Shown one piece after another: positions 23,923-29,976 of a stretch of DNA of 29,976 nucleotides; the stretch's first letter is position 1, and each line of letters opens with the position of its first letter. This stretch comes from Bacteroides sp. CAG:530 (GTDB lineage: Bacteria > Bacteroidota > Bacteroidia > Bacteroidales > Bacteroidaceae), in contig FR881279.1 of assembly GCA_000434735.1 (NCBI GenBank), positions 1 through 29,976 on the forward strand, in the 5' to 3' direction. The position numbers and the translations under genes are program-made. The notes beneath the pieces are model-generated. The model was not told the origin of the DNA. It searched no databases and saw only the letters and a list, made by a program, of their open reading frames with translations.

Positions 23923-24689
23923 TGCTGTAGCTTTTCCTTTTCCTCTTCTTGCACTTTTCTCAGCAGGTCTGATGCAAAGACAAAACTATTCAGGCGTTCG
24001 TTGGTAGAACCCATAACCTGATCTTTGTTGCCTTCCCATTCCTTATGCCCCTGATAGATGTATAATATGTTTTCTCCAATACCCAATACCGAGTTCATAT
24101 CGTGAGTATTGATAATGGTAGTCATGTTATATTCGCTCGTAATATCGTGTACCAGTTCATCAATTACCAACGAAGTCTTCGGGTCGAGTCCTGAGTTTGG
24201 TTCGTCGCAAAACAGATACTGCGGCTTTAAGGCGATGGCGCGAGCAATGGCAACACGCTTTTGCATACCTCCACTTATCTCGCCCGGATATTTGCTTTGC
24301 GCATCAATCAGATTTACTCGGTCCAGGCAGAACTGCGCACGCTTTACACGCTCACGATACGTCATGTCAGAGAACATGTCGAGCGGAAACATCACGTTTT
24401 CAAGTACAGAAAGCGAGTCGAACAAGGCAGCACTCTGAAATATCATACCCATTTCGCGGCGTAGCTGTTTCTTTTCCTTCTTGTTCATGGTGATAAGATT
24501 TCGGCCATCATATAGCACTTCTCCTTTTTCGGGAGTAAGAAGCCCTACCAAACACTTCATCAGCACGGTCTTACCCGATCCACTTTGTCCGATGATAAGA
24601 TTCGTCTTTCCGTTGTGAAAAGTAAAGTTGATATCGTTTAATACTGTTCGTCCTTCGAACGATTTATATAGCGACTTAATTTCTATCAT
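23889..24689 (-). CDS. mlaF: MlaF-type ABC transporter ATP-binding protein
   Basis: ATPase of the MCE-type phospholipid transporter that maintains outer-membrane asymmetry. The 266-residue protein has Walker A GQSGSGKT (34-41), signature SGGMQKRVAIARA, Walker B YLFCDEPNSGLD and a switch histidine in NTHDMNSV. It follows mlaE on the same strand with a gap of 7 bases, so the two form a pair. No MCE-domain (MlaD) gene is adjacent. The last ten residues, GRSKHAYRSK, and the stop codon are encoded by a 42-base copy of a repeat that also occurs at 28847-28888, so the original C-terminus has been replaced or extended by repeat sequence. Confidence 0.92.
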   Translation of the reverse strand: MIEIKSLYKSFEGRTVLNDINFTFHNGKTNLIIGQSGSGKTVLMKCLVGLLTPEKGEVLYDGRNLITMNKKEKKQLRREMGMIFQSAALFDSLSVLENVMFPLDMFSDMTYRERVKRAQFCLDRVNLIDAQSKYPGEISGGMQKRVAIARAIALKPQYLFCDEPNSGLDPKTSLVIDELVHDITSEYNMTTIINTHDMNSVLGIGENILYIYQGHKEWEGNKDQVMGSTNERLNSFVFASDLLRKVQEEEKEKLQHGRSKHAYRSK

Positions 24690-24696
24690 ACGTCTA

Positions 24697-25437
24697 TTAA
24701 CTTAATAACTTGGTAAGTATAAGATCCGAAAACAAGATTAGCACACTGCTCGACACAACCGAGTTGGTACTAGCTTTACCTACTTCTATAGAGCCTCCTT
24801 CTACAGTATAGCCGAAGTAGGCCGATACGCTGGCAATAATGAATGCGAAGAACAGCGACTTGATGAAGCTGCACCACACATACCACTCTACGAAATTATA
24901 CTGAAAACCGAACTCCAAGTCGGAAGCGTTTGTAATTCCAGCAAACCAAGCCGTACAGAACGCTCCTATCGTTCCGGCAAATATACTGAACGTAACCAAT
25001 AGCGGAATCATTGTCATCAGTCCCAATATCTTGGGCAGTATAAGATAAGAAGCCGAGTTGACCCCCATAATGTCGAGTGCGTCTATCTGCTGCGTTACAC
25101 GCATGGTGCCAAGTTCAGAAGCGATGTTAGAACCCACCTTTCCGGCTAATATCAAACACATGATAGACGATGAAAACTCCAGAAGTAAGATTTCGCGGGT
25201 AGTATAACCCACTACGAAACGCGGCATCCACGGACTCTGAATATTAAGCTTAATCTGTATACAAATAACCGCTCCGATGAAAAAAGAAATAAGCAAGACA
25301 ATGCCGATAGAGTTGAATCCGAGCTGAATCATTTCATTGACGTATTGCTTGAAATACATTTTGAAACGCTCCGGACGCGAGAACACACGCCCCATCAGCA
25401 TGATGTATTTACCTAAAGTAGATATTGGTTGTACCAT
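24697..25437 (-). CDS. mlaE: MlaE-type ABC transporter permease
   Basis: Inner-membrane permease of the MCE phospholipid transporter, partner of MlaF. The product (246 residues from 25437) has several long hydrophobic helices (SIGIVLLISFFIGAVICI, MIPLLVTFSIFAGTIGAF, SLFFAFIIASVSAYFGY) and the family motifs GTMRVTQQIDALDIMGVN and LLEFSSSIMCLILAGKVGS. I place the start at 25437 (MVQPISTLGKYIMLMG) rather than 25533, because an exact -7 box sits at 25461-25468 inside the longer frame and the extra 32 residues are not expected in the family. It is divergent from lptB across a 142-base gap. Confidence 0.92.
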   Translation of the reverse strand: MVQPISTLGKYIMLMGRVFSRPERFKMYFKQYVNEMIQLGFNSIGIVLLISFFIGAVICIQIKLNIQSPWMPRFVVGYTTREILLLEFSSSIMCLILAGKVGSNIASELGTMRVTQQIDALDIMGVNSASYLILPKILGLMTMIPLLVTFSIFAGTIGAFCTAWFAGITNASDLEFGFQYNFVEWYVWCSFIKSLFFAFIIASVSAYFGYTVEGGSIEVGKASTNSVVSSSVLILFSDLILTKLLS

Positions 25438-25460
25438 ATAATATGCAGTGTTATTTTCTG

Positions 25461-25468
25461 CAAAAGTA
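25461..25468 (-). promoter_or_regulatory. -7 box for mlaE-mlaF
   Basis: On the minus strand TACTTTTG is an exact consensus match 23 bases before the ATG at 25437. It decides the start codon, since the longer frame would begin upstream of it. Confidence 0.6.
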
Positions 25469-25542
25469 CTGTTTTTTAGCCATATTGCGATAAAAGCCCC
25501 GACGAAAAAGCCGTGAAGTACCAGTTTACCCAAGTTTTTTAC

Positions 25543-25550
25543 TACTTTTG
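25543..25550 (+). promoter_or_regulatory. -7 box for lptB
   Basis: TACTTTTG on the plus strand is identical to the mlaE box and lies 29 bases before the lptB ATG. The two transport systems thus share a compact divergent promoter region. Confidence 0.6.
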
Positions 25551-25579
25551 CAACATCATCGATTTAGTAAAAACGGATT

Positions 25580-26434
25580 ATGTCAGAACAGATAAACGAG
25601 CAACAACAGCAAGACGCGGCTTTTCAGCTGCCCACCGACGGTCGCATGGTGTTACGCACCGAAAACTTGGTTAAGAAGTATGGTAAGCGTACTGTGGTAA
25701 GCCATGTTTCCATTAATGTGAAGCAGGGAGAAATTGTGGGATTGCTCGGTCCGAACGGTGCTGGAAAAACCACGTCTTTCTATATGACTACTGGATTGAT
25801 TGTGCCCAACGAAGGTCATATTTATCTGAACGACCAAGACATAACCGACTATCCGGTATATAAGCGTGCGCAGAACGGTATCGGTTATCTGGCGCAAGAG
25901 GCATCCGTATTCCGTAAAATGAGTGTGGAAGACAATATCGCTTCTGTTCTTGAACTTACCAAAACATCTAAAGAATATCAGAAAGAAAAGCTTGAGAGCC
26001 TCATTGCAGAGTTCCGTCTTCAGAAAGTGCGTAAAAACTTGGGAGACCAGCTTTCGGGTGGTGAGCGTCGTCGTACAGAGATTGCCCGCTGTTTGGCTAT
26101 CGACCCTAAGTTTATCATGCTCGACGAACCCTTTGCCGGTGTAGACCCTATTGCGGTAGAAGATATTCAGCACATTGTGTGGAAGTTGAAAGACAAGAAC
26201 ATCGGTATCTTGATTACCGACCATAACGTGCAAGAAACTTTGAGTATTACCGACCGCGCTTATCTGTTGTTCGAAGGAAAGATTCTTTTCCAAGGTACCC
26301 CCGAAGAATTGGCAGCCAATCAAATTGTGCGCGAGAAGTATCTAAGTAACAGCTTCGTGCTTCGCCGTAAAGATTTCCAGCTTCGCGATAAAGAAGAGCA
26401 GGAGAAAGACCGTCAGGCAGAGGTGAAAGGCTGA
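25580..26434 (+). CDS. lptB: LPS export ABC transporter ATP-binding protein
   Basis: Cytoplasmic ATPase of the LptB2FG machine that extracts LPS from the inner membrane and pushes it along the Lpt bridge. The 284-residue protein has Walker A GPNGAGKTT (57-65), the Q-loop GYLAQEASVFRKMSVEDN, signature LSGGERRRTEIAR, Walker B FIMLDEPFAGVDP and switch histidine ITDHNV, all of the LptB type. It is about 40 residues longer than E. coli LptB because of a glutamine-rich N-terminal leader (about 1-20) and a charged C-terminal tail. It is transcribed alone; lptF/lptG/lptC are not here. Confidence 0.94.
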   Translation: MSEQINEQQQQDAAFQLPTDGRMVLRTENLVKKYGKRTVVSHVSINVKQGEIVGLLGPNGAGKTTSFYMTTGLIVPNEGHIYLNDQDITDYPVYKRAQNGIGYLAQEASVFRKMSVEDNIASVLELTKTSKEYQKEKLESLIAEFRLQKVRKNLGDQLSGGERRRTEIARCLAIDPKFIMLDEPFAGVDPIAVEDIQHIVWKLKDKNIGILITDHNVQETLSITDRAYLLFEGKILFQGTPEELAANQIVREKYLSNSFVLRRKDFQLRDKEEQEKDRQAEVKG

Positions 26435-26549
26435 TTAGGTCTTTAAGATTGCGGCCCCTTTTTGTATTTCAGCTGGCTTTCTTTGACCGTTTTGAATTCT
26501 TTAGAGAAAACAACTATATTCCAAAAACAGAATTTAAATAATACGTTTT

Positions 26550-28649
26550 ATGAAAGGTCTTCGAATATTTTTATGGCTGATGCTGCTTCCTGTTGTGTTG
26601 CACGCCGCAAATCCGGTTTCTGCCTTGTTAGATCGTCTGGAGAAAGGGGCTTCAAAACATTTTATTATCGAAAAAGTAAAATCAGATCTTGACTTCTTTG
26701 AACTGGATACCAAAGGAGACAAGATTGTGGTTAGAGGAAACACGTATGTCAATATCTCGGCAGGCGTGCGTTGGTATCTTAAGTATTATCTGCATACCAA
26801 TCTTTCATGGAACAATATGGAAATCAGTCTGCCCGACAAGTTGCCGGCTGTGAAAAAGGAGAGACATGAAACCGACTGTACGCTTCGTTATGATCTAAAC
26901 TACTGTACCCATTCATATTCCATGGCTTTCTGGGATTGGGAGCGTTGGGAAAAAGAAATCGACTGGATGGCTTTGCATGGCATCAATTTGCCTTTGGCTA
27001 TTACCGGCACCGAGTGCGTGTGGTTTAATGTGCTGAAGAAACTGGGCTATACTCGTACCGAAATAGATGAGTTTATTTGTGGTCCCGGCTTCTTTGCATG
27101 GTGGCTTATGAACAACCTCGAAGGATGGGGAGGCCCTAACCCCAACAGTTGGTATAAGCAGCGCGAAGCTTTGCAGAAAAAGATAGTAAAGCGTATGAAC
27201 GAGTTGGATATAAAACCAGTATTTGCCGGATACTCGGGCATGGTACCTCATAATGCCAAAGAAAAACTCGGCTTAAACGTTGCCGACCCAGGCAAATGGT
27301 GCGGCTATCAGCGTCCGGCTTTCTTGCAGCCTACAGATGCCCGTTTCTCAGAAATAGCGAAACTTTATTACGATGAAATGACTCGTCTTTTCGGTAAGGC
27401 AGATTATTATAGCATGGACCCATTTCACGAAGGAGGCAATGTGAAGAATGTCGATCTGGATAAGGCGGGACATGCCATTATGGATGCCATGAAGCAATGT
27501 AACCCTAAGGCGGCTTGGGTAGTGCAGGCATGGGGAGCCAATCCTCGTGAGGCCATGATTAAGAACCTTAAGAAAGGCGACTTGGTTGTATTGGATTTAT
27601 TTTCCGAGAGCCGTCCGCAGTGGGGCGATCCTGCCTCTACTTGGTACAGACCGCAAGGATTCAACGGACACGACTGGTTGTACTGTATGTTATTGAATTA
27701 CGGAGGAAACGTAGGACTTCATGGTAAGATGCAGCACGTCATCGATGAATATTTCAAGGCACGTTCTACCTCTTTCAGTGCTTCGCTGAAGGGTGTAGGT
27801 ATCACCATGGAAGGAATAGAGAACAATCCGGTGATGTATGAACTTTTGTGTGAATTGCCTTGGCATCAGCAGAAATTCTCAAAAGACGAATGGCTGAAAG
27901 ACTATATCACCTCTCGCTACGGACGTTATAACCAGACTATTTATGACGCTTGGCTCATATTGAGCAACTCTATCTATGCTTGTCCGGCAAAATCCGTTCA
28001 GCAAGGTACTCATGAGTCTGTATTCTGCGCCCGTCCGTCTAATCATGTTTATCAGGTTTCCACTTGGTCTGAAATGAAAGACTATTATAATCCTAAAGAT
28101 GTTATCAAGGCGGCAGATTTGTTCGCTTCCGTAGCCGATGAATTCAAGGGTAATAACAATTACGATTACGACCGAGTAGACATCGTCCGTCAGTCCAATG
28201 CCGAAAAAGGGCGAATCACATATAAAATGATGATGCTTGCGTTGGGTCAAGGCGATAAGAGTCTGTTCGAAACATGCAGCGCACATTTCATGAATCTGTT
28301 GCTTCAGCAAGATAAACTCCTTTCCACTCGTCCCGAGTTCAGATTAGATACTTGGTTGAACCAAGCCGCCAATTTAGGTACTACCGAAGCAGAGAAAGCG
28401 CACTATGTATGGAATGCCAAGGTACAGGTTACCACATGGGGTAATCGTGTTGCTGCCGACGAAGGTGGTTTGCGAGATTATTCTCACAGAGAATGGTCGG
28501 GCTTGCTAAAAGAGTTCTACGCCATGCGATGGAAACATTATATTGATAATGTATTGAAGCATTGGGGAGAAGAAAAACTTCCGGCTATCGACTTCTATTC
28601 GTTGGAAGAATCTTGGGTTAATCAACCTTATAAACAGGTAAAGCAGTAA
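26550..28649 (+). CDS. GH89 alpha-N-acetylglucosaminidase-like enzyme
   Basis: Family GH89 hydrolases remove terminal alpha-linked GlcNAc, as in heparan sulfate (human NAGLU) and class III gastric mucin (Clostridium). The 699-residue product has a signal peptide (MKGLRIFLWLMLLPVVLHAA), an N-terminal mixed alpha/beta domain to about 105, and the (alpha/beta)8 core starting at NYCTHSYSMAFWDWERWEKE. The two likely catalytic glutamates are E294 in DPFHEGGN and E421 in GITMEGIENNPVMYEL, at positions matching NAGLU E316 and E446. LPLAITGTECVW and GYSGMVP also fit. It is monocistronic, with a strong terminator 70 bases after the stop. Confidence 0.92.
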   Translation: MKGLRIFLWLMLLPVVLHAANPVSALLDRLEKGASKHFIIEKVKSDLDFFELDTKGDKIVVRGNTYVNISAGVRWYLKYYLHTNLSWNNMEISLPDKLPAVKKERHETDCTLRYDLNYCTHSYSMAFWDWERWEKEIDWMALHGINLPLAITGTECVWFNVLKKLGYTRTEIDEFICGPGFFAWWLMNNLEGWGGPNPNSWYKQREALQKKIVKRMNELDIKPVFAGYSGMVPHNAKEKLGLNVADPGKWCGYQRPAFLQPTDARFSEIAKLYYDEMTRLFGKADYYSMDPFHEGGNVKNVDLDKAGHAIMDAMKQCNPKAAWVVQAWGANPREAMIKNLKKGDLVVLDLFSESRPQWGDPASTWYRPQGFNGHDWLYCMLLNYGGNVGLHGKMQHVIDEYFKARSTSFSASLKGVGITMEGIENNPVMYELLCELPWHQQKFSKDEWLKDYITSRYGRYNQTIYDAWLILSNSIYACPAKSVQQGTHESVFCARPSNHVYQVSTWSEMKDYYNPKDVIKAADLFASVADEFKGNNNYDYDRVDIVRQSNAEKGRITYKMMMLALGQGDKSLFETCSAHFMNLLLQQDKLLSTRPEFRLDTWLNQAANLGTTEAEKAHYVWNAKVQVTTWGNRVAADEGGLRDYSHREWSGLLKEFYAMRWKHYIDNVLKHWGEEKLPAIDFYSLEESWVNQPYKQVKQ

Positions 28650-28720
28650 TTTGCTGCTCGGTATATAGTATTAACTAGTGTTTCTTCTGCTAAAGGAACT
28701 ATAATAAGGTTCAATAAAAC

Positions 28721-28767
28721 AATAGCGACTGCAATTATTAGATTTATAGTTACAGTCGCTATTTTTG
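28721..28767 (+). terminator. Intrinsic terminator of the GH89 gene
   Basis: AATAGCGACTG (28721-28731) pairs perfectly with CAGTCGCTATT (28753-28763) and is followed by a T-rich run. Confidence 0.88.
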
Positions 28768-28842
28768 TTTTTATCATTGCGTCACAAAAATCACTTTTTT
28801 GCTAATCATTGGTGTTCATAAGGGCGTGTTATGAAAATCATT

Positions 28843-28951
28843 AACAAAGTCGTCTCACTTCGACCGATACGCATGCTTACTTCGACCGAAGTAAGCACGT
28901 TGACCGACTCGAAGTGAGCGTTTACTTCGGTCGAAGTAAGACGACTTTGTT
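28843..28951. repeat. 109-base compound inverted-repeat element
   Basis: Outer arms of 24 bases, 28843-28866 and 28928-28951, are inverted copies with one mismatch. Inside is a nearly perfect palindrome GCTTACTTCG-AC-CGAAGTAAGC (28875-28896), and the right arm contains another, TTACTTCG-GT-CGAAGTAA (28922-28939). The core ACTTCGACCG recurs at 28857-28866 and 28879-28888 and inverted at 28928-28937, with a variant in 28904-28917. The left 42 bases (28847-28888) recur at the end of mlaF. It has no coding capacity and resembles REP/MITE-like dispersed palindromes. Confidence 0.88.
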
Positions 28952-29131
28952 TAATTGTTCATATGATAAAAACACATCTTTAGCTACACGGTGCATAACA
29001 TTACTGATTACAATAGCCATTATTATTTCCATTTGAAAGTTGTAACAACAGCAGAATGATCAGAATCCCAACCGTTAAAGTGGACTAATTGCTCTTTGAA
29101 TTAATTGAAATACAGTCTGTCAAGTAATGTT

Positions 29132-29164
29132 TTTGAATGAAACGGACTTGATTTTGTAACTTTG
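29132..29164 (+). promoter_or_regulatory. Consensus promoter of the transposase remnant
   Basis: TTTG (29132-29135), 21 bases, then TAACTTTG (29157-29164): both elements match the Bacteroidetes consensus exactly, 22 bases before the old transposase ATG. It may still fire towards the GH109 gene on the opposite strand. Confidence 0.7.
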
Positions 29165-29186
29165 CACTCAAATTCAAATGACTGTT

Positions 29187-29469
29187 ATGTTCCAAGACAA
29201 ATACGTTTTTGCCCAGCTCCCGCTTTTTTGCCCATAATTCAGTTTAACAAATATGTTCGCAAGTATGATGGAAACCGCTATGTGAAACATTTCACTTGTT
29301 GGAATCAATTGCTTGCAATGATGTTTGGTCAACTGAGTAATCGAGAGAGTTTGCGTGATCTGATTGTTGCTTTTGGAGCACATATAGCAAGCAATATCAT
29401 TTTGGATTATGGCGTAAGCCTATTGCGAAAACGACCTTTGCTTCACGGGGTTATTTAATTAATATTTAA
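29187..29469 (+). pseudogene. IS4-type (DUF4372) transposase N-terminal remnant
   Basis: The original frame begins at 29187 (MFQDKYVFAQL). A one-base deletion near 29217-29219 moves the homology into a second frame (PAFLPIIQFNKYVRKYDG through NQLLAMMFGQLSNRESLRDLIVA). A second one-base deletion near 29382-29386 (an expected CATCAT read as CATAT) moves it to a third frame (SKQYHFGLWRKPIAKTTFASRGYLINI), which stops at 29469. Only about 95 codons of a transposase normally near 380-400 remain, without the DDE catalytic domain. The DUF4372/IS4 assignment rests on the recognisable N-terminal sequence. It is inactive, though its promoter still looks intact. Confidence 0.8.
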
Positions 29470-29505
29470 TAGGTCACGATTTTAACGGGACACTAATGAT
29501 ATTAT

Positions 29506-29976
29506 TTATTTAGCAACAAAAGCATGATTATATCCCTGTACCTTATTCCAAGAACCGCGAGTAAAATCGGGCACTTCTACCGGAGCATTACCTTTTTCAA
29601 TTGAAATCTTAGAAAGCGGAATCAAACAACACCACTCAGCCAAGTCGTACACGTCCATATCGAGCGGAAGTCCGTTACGCAAACAATAAATAAGGCGAGA
29701 ATCCATTATAAAATCCATACCTCCATGTCCGCCAACTTTTTTAGCACTTTCTTCCATCTCCTTTACTATAGGATCTTTATATGCTTCTATTAACGCTGTT
29801 TTTACAGCCTCCGGCATATATTCATGCGCTGTAAATTCAGCACCTTTAGTTACTTCTGCCGGAAGACTCTTACTATCTAGCGCATATCCTTCTACTGGAT
29901 ATTTATTGGCAAAACATTTTGTACCAGTAAGTTGATACAAACGGCTATACGGACGCGGTGAAGCCACATTATGTTC
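29506..29976 (-). CDS. GH109 alpha-N-acetylgalactosaminidase-like protein, C-terminal part, cut by window edge
   Basis: The final 156 codons of a Gfo/Idh/MocA-fold glycosidase of family GH109, NAD-dependent enzymes that remove alpha-linked GalNAc (as on blood-group A antigen) without a classical two-carboxylate mechanism. Visible C-terminal family features are PYSRLYQLTGTK, NKYPVEGYALD, GGHGGMDFIMD and EVPDFTRGSWN. The frame is open at the window edge (a GTG at 29967 is internal, not the start), so the NAD-binding Rossmann domain and signal peptide lie outside. It is convergent with the transposase remnant, whose promoter points into it. Confidence 0.88.
   Translation of the reverse strand, partial: EHNVASPRPYSRLYQLTGTKCFANKYPVEGYALDSKSLPAEVTKGAEFTAHEYMPEAVKTALIEAYKDPIVKEMEESAKKVGGHGGMDFIMDSRLIYCLRNGLPLDMDVYDLAEWCCLIPLSKISIEKGNAPVEVPDFTRGSWNKVQGYNHAFVAK

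Larger units (their letters stand above)
28650..29186. other. Gene-free stretch between GH89 gene and transposase remnant
   Basis: 537 bases with no credible coding frame on either strand. It holds the GH89 terminator (28721-28767), the inverted-repeat element (28843-28951) and the transposase promoter (29132-29164). Apart from these, 28952-29131 shows nothing I can assign. Confidence 0.7.

Noticed and set aside
29060..29505. Terminal inverted repeats of the IS remnant (GTTAAAG near 29077 and TTTTAACGGGACACTAATGA near 29480)
   Set aside because: The resemblance is short, needs gaps, and can be aligned in either orientation. The remnant's limits cannot be fixed from this.
1..29976. CRISPR array, rRNA, toxin-antitoxin module or prophage genes
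   Set aside because: No regularly spaced repeats, rRNA-like sequence, paired small genes or phage structural products were seen.

Overview
The window comes from a member of the Bacteroidales, most likely Bacteroides or Phocaeicola. That is an inference from gene content and promoter style: many starts are preceded by the Bacteroidetes -7 box TAnnTTTG, some with a TTG/TTTG -33 element about 20 bases upstream, and strong Shine-Dalgarno sequences are scarce. Host-glycan hydrolases (GH2, GH89, GH109) sit beside LPS genes and conserved core genes. I see no prophage, CRISPR array or intact mobile element.

Layout. 1-676 is the start of pckA on the minus strand, divergent from upp (965-1618). On the plus strand follow pdxB (1793-2800) and the lipid/RNA operon acpP-fabF-rnc (2940-5422). 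A 43-residue very basic ORF (5556-5687) converges on and overlaps the end of mnmA (minus, 5680-6744). mnmA has its own promoter and a leader that contains a complete intrinsic terminator just before the start codon. manC-like mannose-1-phosphate guanylyltransferase (minus) is followed by tRNA-Leu(CAA), a small non-coding stretch with a 17-base direct repeat and a second strong hairpin, and then the minus-strand operon gltX-waaA. A 7TM-HD c-di-AMP phosphodiesterase-like gene lies on the plus strand at 11378-13435.

13594-17166 is a secreted GH2 beta-galactosidase-like enzyme with an N-terminal QxW beta-trefoil-like region. 17369-21211 is a glycosyltransferase block: two GT2-like genes and one GT4, plus an opposite-strand gene resembling the fucosyltransferase/NodZ superfamily, with divergent promoters between 19111 and 19198. 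Next are a lipoprotein with a thioredoxin-like domain lacking both active-site cysteines (21269-22297) and comM (22331-23869). The phospholipid-transport pair mlaE-mlaF (minus) is divergent from lptB (plus). The end of the window has a GH89 alpha-N-acetylglucosaminidase-like gene, a gene-poor stretch with a 109-base inverted-repeat element and an IS4-type transposase fragment broken by two one-base deletions, and the C-terminal part of a GH109 enzyme (minus).

The most notable signal is a palindromic repeat present in two places. The large copy is intergenic (28843-28951). A 42-base half copy (23881-23922) forms the 3' end of mlaF and supplies its last ten residues and stop codon; the only base difference between the copies swaps a TAA stop for TGA. 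Other points to examine are the mnmA leader terminator, the basic micro-ORF, the cysteine-less thioredoxin-like lipoprotein and the post-tRNA hairpin/repeat region.
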